Positions 27,669-36,671 of a stretch of DNA of 64,000 bases are shown here, piece after piece. The number at the start of each line of letters is the position of its first letter. Within the stretch, counting starts at the first letter, position 1. The DNA comes from Anaerolineae bacterium (GTDB lineage Bacteria; Chloroflexota; Anaerolineae; Anaerolineales; UBA4823): assembly GCA_003327455.1 (NCBI GenBank), contig QOQU01000012.1, forward strand, positions 1 through 64,000, written 5' to 3'. Made by a program: the position numbers and the translations under genes. Below the pieces are notes generated by a model. It was not told where the DNA came from, ran no database searches, and saw only the letters and a list, made by a program, of their open reading frames with translations.

Positions 27669-28151
27669 TCAGGCAATCTCCAACAATTCTTTTTCTTTAT
27701 GATTGGAATTTGACGGACTACCGTTGCTGTCGTTCAATCGAAATTCGGCAATAATGCGCTGAAGCGTGCGAGCCATCTCGGCCAGCGATTGCGCTGCAGC
27801 GTTGACTTCTTCGACCTGCGCGCTCATTTCTTCCGAGGAAGCGGATACTTCTTCGATTGCGGCGCTGTTTTCTTCGCTGACGCTGGCAATGGTCTCAATG
27901 GCCTGGGTGACCTGGGTTGAACTGGCAGCCATTTCTTCTGTCGCCGCAGTATTTTCTTCAACCACTGAGGAGACAGAATCCATGGCATCCACCAACTCAT
28001 TGGCAGCGACTTCCATCTTTTGAGCAGCCTGGGCAGCCTGATTTGCCTGCTCCACTACCGATTGAATGGATTTTCGGATTTCCTGAAGGGCATAACCAGC
28101 ATTGCCGGCTCGTGCAGCTTCCTGTTCAACCTCAGCAGAACTGTCTTGCAT
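27669..28151 (-). pseudogene. C-terminal part of the frameshifted chemotaxis receptor
   Basis: This frame gives the last 160 residues of the methyl-accepting signalling domain (for example [32 protein letters not shown] and SAAIEEVSASSEEMSAQ), continuing the protein encoded just upstream in another frame. The internal ATG used here is not a natural start. Join occurs near 28160, where a single base appears lost; together with 28055-30028 it makes one full-length receptor of about 785 residues. Confidence 0.85.
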
Positions 28152-30028
28152 GGCTGTAACGCCTCGGCAACCGTTCCCTGAATATCTTTGATAAGGGCTC
28201 CGATCTCCTTCGTGGCCTGGGCTGCCCGTTCAGCCAGCTTCCGCACCTCGTCGGCGACAACAGCAAAACCCTTGCCATGTTCACCCGCTCGGGCAGCTTC
28301 TATGGCTGCATTGAGAGCAAGCAAGTTGGTTTGGGAGGCAATGTCTTCGATCGTTTCGACAATCGCGCCAATTTGATTGGAACGTTCGCCCATGTTTTGC
28401 ACTTTTTCGGCTGAGAAAGCCACTTTGTTTTTGATGTTTTCCATCCCTTGAATGGTTTGTTCAACCGTTAGACGGCCCTGTTCTGCAGCCTGAGAAGCAA
28501 CGCTTGAGTCCTGGCTGACTTTTTGGGCATTTGCAGCCACCTGTTGAATCGCAGAGGTGATCTCATGAACCACCTGAGAAGCCTTACCGACCGCCTGGGC
28601 TTGCTCCTGGGCGCCGCGGGCAACGCCATTGATGGCGCGCGTCATTTGTTCCACCGAAGCAGCAGTCTGGTTGATCGATTCGGCTTCCTGTGCAGCGCCG
28701 CGGGCAACCTGTTGAATGGTAGCCGCAATCTGATTGGTTGCGCGCCCCGATTGGTCGGCTGAGGCAGCTAATTGATCCGAGGCGCTAAGCAGCGCGGTGG
28801 CTTGATGGGCAATCTCACCAATCGTCTGGCGTAAGATGGTCAGCATCTGAACCAGGCTATGACCTAAAACATCCTGAGCTGACTTTGGTTCGATAAAAAC
28901 CGTCAGGTCTTTTGCCGCCAGACGTTGGGCAACCTGTGCCACATTGCGTTGATACTCGGCAAGGGTGCGGAAAGCATTTGCCAGTTCTCCAATTTCATCC
29001 TTGCTCTTTACTTCCAGGGATTGGCTGATATCTCCTAAAGCGAAAGCAGCAGCAAATTCTTTCATGCGCTGGATGGGTTGACTCAGCGATCTGGCAATCC
29101 AGAAAGCCAGCAGGATAATCAGAACTGCCGCAACGACCATGAGGAGCAAAGAAAAGTTCCGCAAGCTGTTTAACGATGCAAAAGCTTCAGCAGTATTCTG
29201 CTCGATGACGATCATCCAGGGCACCGACTTGAGCGGGATATAAGCACCCAACACTTCTTCCCCACGATAATCTCGATAGCGCCCCCAACCTTCGTTGCCA
29301 GCTTTGGCTTGTTGTGTGGCGTAAGTGTCGATCTTCAATTCGAGCTCCGCCCGTTCTTTGATCAACCCTTCCTGCTTTAGCTGTTCGGTAAATCTAGGAG
29401 GGGATAAGACAGTACCATCCTGGCTGACAAAATAGGCATCCCCGGTGTCGCCAAACCAACCCTTCTTAAGCAATTCATTCAGATAGGTGGTGGGTACGGT
29501 GACTCCCATAACGCCCACAACCTTTTGATCCTGGTAAACCGGTGCAGCAAAGACCACAATCGGATTGCCGGTAGCCCGCGAAATAAGTAATTCCGAAATC
29601 GTTGTTTTACCTTGAAGGGCTTCCTGGAAATAACCTCGATCTCCGACATTTACCGGCTTTCCATTATTGATGGCGATCGTATCGCCGTTTAAATTTGCCA
29701 GAAACACGGTTTCATAGATGCCCCACTGGCTGAAGTAAGTCTGGATAGCCTCATTTGCCTGTTGCGGGTCCATGGAGCGAATCCGGGTTAGAGAGGCAAG
29801 GGTTTCGACATCTTGCTTTCTCTCAGCAATCCAATTTTCGGTCTCGGTGGAAATTAAGGAAGCCGTGTTATAAAAATTTCCCCCGATTAAAGATGTAAGG
29901 TTCTTCTGAGTCTGGGTTGAGGCGATAATGGTAACGACAATGAGCGGAACGAGTGAGACCCCCAGAAAAGCACTGACCAGTTTCCCCCTAATGGAGTTGA
30001 AGAAGTTTAGGGAGAAAGATTTAGACAT
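28055..30028 (-). CDS. Methyl-accepting chemotaxis protein, frameshifted near its end
   Basis: Membrane receptor that signals to CheA. First membrane helix at about 15-35, a periplasmic dCache-type sensor (about 40-280, with [20 protein letters not shown]), second helix near 285-310, HAMP, then the methyl-accepting domain with the hairpin-tip region [20 protein letters not shown] and [20 protein letters not shown]. After GTVAEA (residue about 622) the frame continues with 35 unrelated residues. Restoring one base (GCG-GTT for GCGTT) rejoins the normal sequence. No other chemotaxis genes are in the window. Confidence 0.9.
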   Translation of the reverse strand: MSKSFSLNFFNSIRGKLVSAFLGVSLVPLIVVTIIASTQTQKNLTSLIGGNFYNTASLISTETENWIAERKQDVETLASLTRIRSMDPQQANEAIQTYFSQWGIYETVFLANLNGDTIAINNGKPVNVGDRGYFQEALQGKTTISELLISRATGNPIVVFAAPVYQDQKVVGVMGVTVPTTYLNELLKKGWFGDTGDAYFVSQDGTVLSPPRFTEQLKQEGLIKERAELELKIDTYATQQAKAGNEGWGRYRDYRGEEVLGAYIPLKSVPWMIVIEQNTAEAFASLNSLRNFSLLLMVVAAVLIILLAFWIARSLSQPIQRMKEFAAAFALGDISQSLEVKSKDEIGELANAFRTLAEYQRNVAQVAQRLAAKDLTVFIEPKSAQDVLGHSLVQMLTILRQTIGEIAHQATALLSASDQLAASADQSGRATNQIAATIQQVARGAAQEAESINQTAASVEQMTRAINGVARGAQEQAQAVGKASQVVHEITSAIQQVAANAQKVSQDSSVASQAAEQGRLTVEQTIQGMENIKNKVAFSAEKVQNMGERSNQIGAIVETIEDIASQTNLLALNAAIEAARAGEHGKGFAVVADEVRKLAERAAQATKEIGALIKDIQGTVAEALQPCKTVLLRLNRKLHEPAMLVMPFRKSENPFNR

Positions 30029-30178
30029 GTTCTTTTTTATCTCCTTATAAATAAAATGGCATGGTCCAGTTCATATGCGCAATGAATATAGCCTCTTTCG
30101 CTCTTTTTTTCCATGAACAAGGTGTAAAATGAGAGTAAAGAGGCCATTAATTCCGCGATTTTCCAAGAGAAAACCACC

Positions 30179-31300
30179 ATGAACGATCAAAGTCCGATCA
30201 AGAAAATTGCCATCACCACGGGTGGTGGAGACGCACCCGGATTGAATGCAGTCATCAAAGCCGTGACCGTCTCTGCCCTGAATCGCGGTTGGGAGGTGGT
30301 TGGCATTCGGGATGCTTACAACGGCATTATGTTTCCAGAGGAATACCCCGAAGGCGGATTCATCCCTTTGACCCGTGAGGCCGTGCGCGGCATCACCCAC
30401 CGCGGCGGAACGATTCTGGGCACCACCAACCGCAATAACCCCTTACGATTTCCGATAACCAGGCCGGATGGCAGTATAGAACTGGTTGATCGAACAGATG
30501 AAATCCTCGACGCCTTCCGCTCCCAGGGGATCGACGCCTTGATCACGGTCGGGGGCGATGGCTCGCTCGAAATCGCCAATGCCTTACACAAAAAGGGTTG
30601 CCGGGTAGTCGGGGTTCCCAAGACCATTGATAACGATCTGGAGAAAACCGTCATCACCTTCGGTTTTGACACAGCGGTTGCCTTTGCCACCGAGTGTCTC
30701 GACCGCCTGCATACCACGGCTGCCTCACACGGACGCATCATGGTGGTGGAGGTCATGGGGCGTTATGCCGGCTGGATTGCGCTCAATTGCGGCATTGCCG
30801 GTTCGGCAGATGTCATCTTAATTCCGGAGATTCCCTTCGATATCGAGGTGGTTGTGCGAAAAATTCAACAGCGCGATGCCCAGGGGCGTAATTTCAGCAT
30901 CGTGGTCGTTTCGGAAGCGGCGCATCCTGTTGGGGGAAAAATTATCGCTCAGCCTCAATTTGGGCGTCAGGAGCGCCTGGGAGGCATTGGCGAGATTCTG
31001 GCTGCAGAGTTAGAAACACGCACCGGAAAGGAAACTCGCCTGGTGGTATTGGGACATCTGCTGCGCGGTGGCTCCCCTACCGCCTTTGACCGCCTCACAG
31101 CCCTGCGCTTTGGAGCGGCAGCGGTGCGCGCTCTCGCCGAAGGGCGCCATGGCGTTATGGTCGCTCTGGATCCACCGAATGTACGCTATGTTCCCCTCGA
31201 ACAGGTCGCCAGGCGCACCAAAACAGTCCCACTGGAAAGCGATGTCATCCGAACCGCGCGGGATCTGGGCATCTGCCTGGGTGACCGGCTGGAGAACTAA
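30179..31300 (+). CDS. pfkA: 6-phosphofructokinase
   Basis: Phosphorylates fructose-6-phosphate in glycolysis. The 373 residues include GGGDAPGLNA, GGDGS at 125-129 and PKTIDND with Lys148. The Gly in GGDGS fits ATP use, whereas PPi enzymes carry Asp there; the Lys in PKTIDND is found in PPi enzymes but also in the ATP-using actinobacterial-type group. ATP is therefore the more likely donor. It is divergent from the receptor gene (a TAAAAT lies about 55 bases upstream) and its stop overlaps that of the methyltransferase. Confidence 0.93.
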   Translation: MNDQSPIKKIAITTGGGDAPGLNAVIKAVTVSALNRGWEVVGIRDAYNGIMFPEEYPEGGFIPLTREAVRGITHRGGTILGTTNRNNPLRFPITRPDGSIELVDRTDEILDAFRSQGIDALITVGGDGSLEIANALHKKGCRVVGVPKTIDNDLEKTVITFGFDTAVAFATECLDRLHTTAASHGRIMVVEVMGRYAGWIALNCGIAGSADVILIPEIPFDIEVVVRKIQQRDAQGRNFSIVVVSEAAHPVGGKIIAQPQFGRQERLGGIGEILAAELETRTGKETRLVVLGHLLRGGSPTAFDRLTALRFGAAAVRALAEGRHGVMVALDPPNVRYVPLEQVARRTKTVPLESDVIRTARDLGICLGDRLEN

Positions 31301-32097
31301 CTTTTTTGCGCTAAGAGGACCAGATTCGGGCTGGTTGTGGCATCAAAGGCATCCCCAGCCAGACTCCCAAACAATCGTAGAACTGAGAAGCCGGCTTGCT
31401 CGATCCAGCAGCTCAAATCCGTTGCCAGGAGGGGCTTTAAGAGCGAACTTTGCCAGTCCTGTTGCCAGTCCTGATCGCCGCGTCGAAAGAGAGTCAGGAA
31501 ATTGAAGCGAATCAGCCCATCTTCCAGAAAGTCGTAAAAACGGATGAAAATCCATTCCTGCTCTCCCTGTCGGAACGATTGTGGCTCCTGCTCGCGTTGA
31601 AGGGTTTGTAAGACACGATCGAAATTTCGGTTCTGGATCAAAACCACTCCCTGGGGGCGCAAAAGGCGATAGAAATCCTTCAGGGCATTCAGCACCTCAG
31701 TTTCGTTCAACAAATGAGGCAGAGAATTTCCCAGGCAGAACACCGCATCGAAGCTCTCCTCGCCAAATTGGGCGGTCTGCTCGCCAAAACCAGCCACTTC
31801 AAATCGCACTTCAACTCCAGCCTGCCGGGCATTCTCGCGCGCCTGGTGGATCATGGACTGACTGACATCGCTGCCAACCGCCCGATAGCCACGCTGTGCC
31901 AGGGCAATCGCATGCATACCTGTCCCACAAGCCACATCCAGTACAGCTGTTTTCTCTCCCGCGCGAGAAGGTAGCGAATCTAAGATTTGTTCCAGAAACG
32001 GAAGCTCATAGGCTAAGCGACTATTCCAGTCAACAAAGCGGTCATAGGTCTGACTTAATGCATCGTACATAGGATAATTTGTAGAAAAGAGATTCAT
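31297..32097 (-). CDS. Class I SAM-dependent methyltransferase
   Basis: A 266-residue methyltransferase of unknown substrate, with motif I LDVACGTGMHAIALA near residue 52, the acidic motif II in AVGSDVSQSM and FCLGNSLPHLL. I start at the ATG at 32097 (MNLFSTNYPMYD): it overlaps the stop of the upstream MFS gene as ATGA, implying coupled translation, and the region further upstream would be the MFS gene read out of frame. Last gene of the padR-MFS-methyltransferase operon. Confidence 0.9.
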   Translation of the reverse strand: MNLFSTNYPMYDALSQTYDRFVDWNSRLAYELPFLEQILDSLPSRAGEKTAVLDVACGTGMHAIALAQRGYRAVGSDVSQSMIHQARENARQAGVEVRFEVAGFGEQTAQFGEESFDAVFCLGNSLPHLLNETEVLNALKDFYRLLRPQGVVLIQNRNFDRVLQTLQREQEPQSFRQGEQEWIFIRFYDFLEDGLIRFNFLTLFRRGDQDWQQDWQSSLLKPLLATDLSCWIEQAGFSVLRLFGSLAGDAFDATTSPNLVLLAQKS

Positions 32098-33263
32098 GCC
32101 AGAGGTTTGGTGCGCCGCAGGAGGAACCAGAAGAGCGCCGTTGCCAGCATCTCGAGAGAAAGCACAACCCAGGGCAAAGCACTCAGCCTGAATTGATAGA
32201 GCCACCCTAAAAGGCTGCCGCCGATGAACCACCCCGCCCCATAAATGGTGTTGAAGATACCATAACCGGTTGCCCGCTTGTGAAGATGAGCGAACTCTGC
32301 CACCGCAGCCCGCATGGTTGTCTCATGGATCGCCATTACCGTCCCCCAAAGCACAATGCTCACCCCAATGAAGACCATCGAGTTGGAAAAACCCGTGAGT
32401 GGGACAAGCAGCGTCAGAAAAGGCACAGCCAGTAAAGTTTTTAAACCAAACCGGTCGTAGAGCCTGCCAACTGCCAGGGCGACGAGGGCATCTACACCCA
32501 TTGCCACAGCATACAGAGTAGGAATCCAGGCAACCTGGACAAGACCCTCTTTCATCCAATAGAGAGATAACAGGGGAAAACTGACAAACCCTGCAACGCC
32601 CGAAAAAGTGAAGGCAGCGTAAACCCAAAACGCCATGGGAAGAGAGGTTTTCTGCAAAGAATCAGTAGATTTTGCTTCCAACGTTTGCGGATTGGGCACC
32701 TTCCAACGGGCAATGAACAAGAAGACCAGCACCAGAATAGCGGGTAACCAGAGCCAATGAAAACCGCTGGCGTAATTTTTATTGACCAGAAATGCTAAAG
32801 ATAGGACAAGCGGGCCAAGAATTGCCCCGATTTGATCGAGAAATTCATGCAGCGCAAAACCCCAGCCGCGCCCGGTTTGATGAGTTGCATGAGACAAAAT
32901 GGTATCCCGAGCTGGCGAGCGGATGGCTTTGCCGATGCGCTCCAGAATTAACAATGCAGCCGCTACCTGCCAGCTGGTGGCGAATGCTAAAAAAGGAATG
33001 CACAGAATTAACCCATAGCCAAGAAAGGTGGCTGTCCAGTACGCTCGCGTTCGATCGGCGAGATAACCGGAGACCAGACGCAAACCATACCCCAGAAATT
33101 CTCCCAAACCAGACACCGATCCAACAACGACGGCACTGGCGCCAAGAAAAGCCAGATATGGACCGCTGATACTGCGCGCCGACTCATACACCACATCCCC
33201 CAACAGACTGACCAGCCCCATCATCAAGATCAAAGAATAAGCCCTGTTGCGTTGCGTATTCAT
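32094..33263 (-). CDS. Major facilitator superfamily transporter
   Basis: A 389-residue transporter with about twelve membrane helices. The motif A-like loops GYLADRTRAYW near residue 65 and GRLYDRFGLKTL near 260 are present, and ARDTILSHATHQTGRGWGFA follows helix 4. Its regulator PadR lies five bases upstream, which suggests export of a small toxic or signalling compound, but substrate is unknown. Translationally coupled to the downstream methyltransferase. Confidence 0.92.
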   Translation of the reverse strand: MNTQRNRAYSLILMMGLVSLLGDVVYESARSISGPYLAFLGASAVVVGSVSGLGEFLGYGLRLVSGYLADRTRAYWTATFLGYGLILCIPFLAFATSWQVAAALLILERIGKAIRSPARDTILSHATHQTGRGWGFALHEFLDQIGAILGPLVLSLAFLVNKNYASGFHWLWLPAILVLVFLFIARWKVPNPQTLEAKSTDSLQKTSLPMAFWVYAAFTFSGVAGFVSFPLLSLYWMKEGLVQVAWIPTLYAVAMGVDALVALAVGRLYDRFGLKTLLAVPFLTLLVPLTGFSNSMVFIGVSIVLWGTVMAIHETTMRAAVAEFAHLHKRATGYGIFNTIYGAGWFIGGSLLGWLYQFRLSALPWVVLSLEMLATALFWFLLRRTKPLA

Positions 33264-33268
33264 TCAAG

Positions 33269-33583
33269 TCACCTCAGAAGGGTGGCAAGTTCCTGGATTT
33301 CTTCCCACAATTCCTGCGCCTTGAGATACGCTTCCTTCAGGGCAAGTTCACCCTTTTGGGTTGTGCGATAATACTTGCGCAGCTTGCCGCCAACAACCCT
33401 TTGTTCTACCTCTAAGAACCCCTCGCGCTGTAATTTGTGAAAGATCGGATAGAGCGTGCCCGGGCTGATTTGATATCCATGGCGACTCAACTCCTGCAGA
33501 AAATCCAACCCATAGAGCGGTTCTTTCAAAGCATGAAACAGGATATGGATGCGGATAAATCCCAAAAAGAAATCCCGAAACAT
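33269..33583 (-). CDS. PadR-family transcriptional regulator
   Basis: A 104-residue winged-helix repressor: LYGLDFLQEL, SPGTLYPIFHKLQREGFLE and the C-terminal dimerisation helix (about 75-104) are diagnostic of PadR. It is the first gene of an operon with an MFS transporter and a methyltransferase. Tandem 13-bp repeats cover its leader, as expected for an autorepressor that releases the operon when a ligand binds. Confidence 0.93.
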   Translation of the reverse strand: MFRDFFLGFIRIHILFHALKEPLYGLDFLQELSRHGYQISPGTLYPIFHKLQREGFLEVEQRVVGGKLRKYYRTTQKGELALKEAYLKAQELWEEIQELATLLR

Positions 33584-33591
33584 CGCCTTTC

Positions 33592-33617
33592 TCGAATATC
33601 GTTATCGAATTTCGTTA
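33592..33617. promoter_or_regulatory. Tandem operator repeats before padR
   Basis: TCGAATATCGTTA (33592-33604) is followed directly by TCGAATTTCGTTA (33605-33617). They lie 9 to 34 bases before the padR ATG (33583), just downstream of a minus-strand TATTAT/TATAAC -10 region. Likely PadR binding sites. Confidence 0.65.
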
Positions 33618-33847
33618 TAATATAGGGTGAATCATAAGTCTCCTAACGGAATCTGTCAAGGTTTTTCTCACAAACTTCTCGATATAGAAAGTTTCAAGTT
33701 AATTTTTCAGGAAGAAAATTTACTTCCTCATTAAAATCGCCATGTGCCTTCTCTGCCTGACCATCAAGCTTTATCAGGCATACGATCCCGTGTCAAGCCT
33801 AATGATAATGTTACCGAACGCGGATCCTTAATAATTTTCTGATTGCC

Positions 33848-33856
33848 TGTTATACT
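33848..33856 (+). promoter_or_regulatory. Extended -10 promoter of the AbrB-type gene
   Basis: TGTTATACT, 25 bases before the ATG at 33881. The rest of 33618-33847 shows no gene. Confidence 0.5.
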
Positions 33857-33880
33857 GGCATTCAGCCCAACAGGATACGG

Positions 33881-34144
33881 ATGTGTTCTATGTTGGTGTA
33901 TTCGATCCAGGTGGCAAAGCGAGGCGTGATTACGCTGCCGGCAAAGCTGCGCCCGGAAAAAAAGATTCAGGATGGACAACGTTTGACATTGATCGACCTG
34001 GATGGAACATTGATCCTTGTCCCCAAAGAACTCCAGACCGATCGGCTGGCAGACCGCCTGGAAAAAGCCTGGCAGGAACAGGGATTAGACCTGAAAACAA
34101 TGCTGAAAACACTGCGCGAGGTACGCAGTGAGTATACCCCCTGA
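33881..34144 (+). CDS. AbrB/MazE-type antitoxin
   Basis: An 87-residue protein with a swapped-hairpin DNA-binding domain: VAKRGVITLPAKLRPEKKIQ, then GQRLTLIDLDGTLILVP, and a helical tail (50-85) that would bind a toxin. AGGA lies five bases before the ATG at 33881; ATG 33890 is an alternative. Its 3' end overlaps a short frame that begins like a PIN-domain toxin, the usual arrangement of such modules. Confidence 0.85.
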   Translation: MCSMLVYSIQVAKRGVITLPAKLRPEKKIQDGQRLTLIDLDGTLILVPKELQTDRLADRLEKAWQEQGLDLKTMLKTLREVRSEYTP

Positions 34145-34289
34145 TGTATTTCTAGACACCAGTGTGATCTTTGCCGCTATCTTTTCAACCCAAGAAGGGT
34201 GCGCGCACGATATTTCGTTTGGGAGAAAGCAACCTTATGTAGATCAACCCGCGCATTGGGAAAGAATACCAGTAAAAAAGACATCTTGA
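34128..34289 (+). pseudogene. Truncated PIN-domain toxin
   Basis: A 53-codon frame from a GTG overlapping the antitoxin by 17 bases. It reads PPDVFLDTSVIFAAIFSTQE, the first strand and catalytic Asp of a PIN ribonuclease, then departs after about 30 residues into an unrelated basic tail. The other three acidic catalytic residues are lost. The module has therefore probably kept its antitoxin but lost its toxin by deletion. Confidence 0.65.
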
Positions 34290-34304
34290 TGAACGAGAGT
34301 TGTG

Positions 34305-34424
34305 TTATTTGAAAGCGCGGCGAAAGTGATCAAAGGCGCGCCGAATGGAATACCAGATGTAAAGCATCAGGTATGAGAGAGCAATGATGGCATTGACAAG
34401 CGCAAAAATAATTAACGCTTTCAT
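34305..34424 (-). CDS. Small 39-residue membrane protein
   Basis: Reads MKALIIFALVNAIIALSYLM, then a few more hydrophobic residues and a basic amphipathic tail (IRRAFDHFRRAFK). It is a single-pass protein with a predicted cytoplasmic positive end. AGGAG lies nine bases before the ATG and an extended -10 promoter about 110 bases upstream, so it is a well-supported gene missed by length cut-offs. The leader contains two perfect hairpins (34487-34505 and near 34444-34460). Function unknown; it lies next to groES but is separately transcribed. Confidence 0.7.
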   Translation of the reverse strand: MKALIIFALVNAIIALSYLMLYIWYSIRRAFDHFRRAFK

Positions 34425-34531
34425 TTTCTCTTGCTCCTCCAATGGCTTGCTGAAAAGCCACGTGTTTCCAACCAGAATTCCCCTGAAAGAAGCTAGCAGC
34501 TTCTTCGAGAAGGGGATAGTTTACAAGAAGG

Positions 34532-34540
34532 ATTATAACA
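34532..34540 (-). promoter_or_regulatory. Extended -10 promoter of the 39-residue gene
   Basis: TGTTATAAT on the minus strand; predicted start near 34525, leader of about 100 bases with an AAGAAGCT/AGCTTCTT hairpin. Confidence 0.55.
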
Positions 34541-34684
34541 GACCTTTGTAAGAAAATGATAAGAACTCCTTCCTGCCCTCTTCTTGATGGGTAATTCTGC
34601 GAGCGGAGCAAGCCAATCCCCCGGCAACATTCTGCAGCCCCTCCGCCCGCAGAGGCGGTTTCTCTCTGTTGGTTCTAATCTCGA

Positions 34685-34960
34685 TCAGTTCAGGAATTTC
34701 GCCAGCACGTCACTGCATTCCATCAGCAGATATTCTTCCCCATCAATTTTGAACTCCGTGCCGGTGTATTTCGGGAATAGAACTTTGTCGTTCACCTTTA
34801 AGCACACTTCCTCTGAGTCACCCACCGCCACCACAATACCGGTTTGGGGCTTCTCTTTGGCTGTTTCTGGGATATACAATCCAGACGCGGTTTTAGCCTC
34901 CTGGTCCAGGGGCTTGATCAGGACGCGCGTTCCCAGGGGTTGAATCTTTACCTCGCTCAT
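34685..34960 (-). CDS. groES: Co-chaperonin GroES
   Basis: Seven-subunit lid of the GroEL folding chamber. The 91 residues show IQPLGTRVLIKPL, the mobile loop EKPQTGIVVAVG region and the C-terminal YLLMECSDVLAKF. It is slightly shorter than the usual 95-97 residues. GGAGGT precedes the ATG. No groEL follows; the gene downstream is on the same strand but encodes the 39-residue protein. groES follows the glutaredoxin gene by 26 bases. Confidence 0.95.
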   Translation of the reverse strand: MSEVKIQPLGTRVLIKPLDQEAKTASGLYIPETAKEKPQTGIVVAVGDSEEVCLKVNDKVLFPKYTGTEFKIDGEEYLLMECSDVLAKFLN

Positions 34961-34986
34961 TTTCTACCTCCAAGTCATAATGAAAT

Positions 34987-35244
34987 TTACTTCAGACCTA
35001 AATACTGGTCAATTTTGGCACGATCAAATCCCACCACGATTTTGCCGCCAATATCAATGACCGGCACACCGCTCTGCCCGGAACGACGGATCATATCCCG
35101 CGCTGCGGCTGCATCGCGGCTGACATCAACGTCGCGGAACTTGATCCCCCGCTCTCGAAAATAACGCTTGGCGGCATTGCAAAAAGAACAGGTGGGGGTG
35201 GTAAAAATGATGACTTTAGGTTGTGGTTTTGCCTGATTTGCCAT
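34987..35244 (-). CDS. Glutaredoxin-family protein
   Basis: An 85-residue redox protein with the active site CSFC near residue 20, the cis-proline GVPVIDIGG near 60 and GFDRAKIDQYLGLK at the end. The hydrophobic CxFC site and short length resemble NrdH-type or Chloroflexota glutaredoxins reduced by thioredoxin reductase. It lies just upstream of groES and may share its transcript, suggesting a protein-quality or oxidative-stress context. Confidence 0.9.
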   Translation of the reverse strand: MANQAKPQPKVIIFTTPTCSFCNAAKRYFRERGIKFRDVDVSRDAAAARDMIRRSGQSGVPVIDIGGKIVVGFDRAKIDQYLGLK

Positions 35245-35524
35245 CTGTTTGCTTCTCCAACCGAGAGTTTCACAAAGTCATCGGTTTAGATGCACGGCAG
35301 CCAGAAAGGTTACATGTTTCTTCTGGGATTCGCAGGGCAAATGTGATTTTCGTGTGATACGATGGTCAGCTCCTCCCTCGCCTTGCCTGGATGCCAGCGG
35401 TTTGAGCAGTGAAGACTGAGCGGCGAAACCGATGAAGACTTCAGCGTAAATGCGATAAAATAAGGCGCAATGTTTAGCGGAATTTTCGCACATATCTTTG
35501 CCCCCAGCAGAAAGGAAATCATTT

Positions 35525-36643
35525 ATGGCGAAATATCGCATTGCCTGGCTGCCAGGTGACGGAATTGGAAAAGATGTATTGGATGCAGCTCGCATCGTTC
35601 TCGACCGTCTTGATTTGGATGCAGAGATCATTCACGGAGACATCGGCTGGGAGTTCTGGCGAACCGAAGGCGATCCGCTTCCTCAGCGCACCATTGACCT
35701 CCTCCAAACGGTTGATGCCGCCTTGTTTGGAGCGATTACGTCGAAACCGAGCGATGCCGCCGAAGCAGAACTCGTCCCCGCATTGCAAGGGAAAGGATTG
35801 GTCTATCGTTCCCCGATTGTAAGACTGCGCCAGCTTTTCGACCTGTACATCTGCATGAGACCCTGTAAAGCCTACGCCGGCAACCCCCTCAACTACCGCG
35901 AGCAAATCGATCTGGTCGTCTTTCGTGAAAACACCGAGGATTTATACGCCGGAGTAGAATTTTCACCCGTCCCGACTGAGGTGCAGGCGGTACTGGCGAA
36001 ACATGCCACCAACTTTGCGCCTTTCAAAGATCTGCCTGGCGATCGCTTTGCCATCTCCTGCAAGATCAACACGCAGCAAGCTTCCCAGCGCATCGTGCGC
36101 GCTGCTTTTGAATATGCACGCAAACACGGACGTAGAAAAGTGACCATCATCCATAAAGCCAATGTCGTGCGGGCTTCCGATGGTCTCTTTCTGCAAGCTG
36201 CCCGTGAAGTGGCAAGAGAATTCCCCGACATTCCATGGGAAGAAGCCAATGTCGATGCCATCTGCATGTGGCTTTTGAAGAACCCATTTAACTATGATGT
36301 GCTGGTAGCGCCAAATCTCTATGGCGACATCATCTCCGATCTCTGCGCCCAAATGGTCGGCGGGCTGGGCTTTGGTTGCTCAGGCAATATCGGCGAAAAG
36401 CTAGCTGTGTTCGAACCGACGCATGGCTCAGCACCCAAGTATGCCGGTCAATATAAGGTAAACCCGATTGCTACCATCCTATCGGCAAAAATGATGCTAG
36501 ACTGGCTCGGTGAGACCGAGAAAGCCACCCAACTGGAGAAAGCCATTGCGCAAGTGATTGCCGAAGGGCATGTGCGCACCTATGATATGGGCGGAAGCCA
36601 TTCCACTCTTGAGATGGCAACCGCCATTGCCGAAAAGTTGTGA
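35525..36643 (+). CDS. Isocitrate/isopropylmalate/homoisocitrate dehydrogenase family protein
   Basis: Members oxidatively decarboxylate 2-hydroxy-3-carboxy acids with NAD(P). The 372 residues begin with WLPGDGIGKDV, have the substrate loop SPIVRLRQLFDLYICMRPCK, the catalytic VVFRENTEDLYAG and the metal-binding DAICMWL and NLYGDIISDL segments, and end with FEPTHGSAPKYAG. Substrate cannot be told from these motifs. AAAGGA lies eight bases before the ATG at 35525. First gene of a run with a lyase and a LeuC/LeuD-type hydratase that act on the same kind of acid. Confidence 0.9.
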   Translation: MAKYRIAWLPGDGIGKDVLDAARIVLDRLDLDAEIIHGDIGWEFWRTEGDPLPQRTIDLLQTVDAALFGAITSKPSDAAEAELVPALQGKGLVYRSPIVRLRQLFDLYICMRPCKAYAGNPLNYREQIDLVVFRENTEDLYAGVEFSPVPTEVQAVLAKHATNFAPFKDLPGDRFAISCKINTQQASQRIVRAAFEYARKHGRRKVTIIHKANVVRASDGLFLQAAREVAREFPDIPWEEANVDAICMWLLKNPFNYDVLVAPNLYGDIISDLCAQMVGGLGFGCSGNIGEKLAVFEPTHGSAPKYAGQYKVNPIATILSAKMMLDWLGETEKATQLEKAIAQVIAEGHVRTYDMGGSHSTLEMATAIAEKL

Positions 36644-36671
36644 TCAATAGATAAACAAGGACGGGAAAGAA

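Noticed and set aside
33883-34131. Alternative frame of 82 codons over the AbrB-type gene
   Set aside because: Overlaps the antitoxin in another frame; the antitoxin frame has the recognised domain and ribosome-binding site.
34487-34505. Intrinsic terminator between groES and the small membrane protein gene
   Set aside because: Perfect hairpin but no T-run follows on the minus strand; it lies downstream of a new promoter and so belongs to the small gene's leader.
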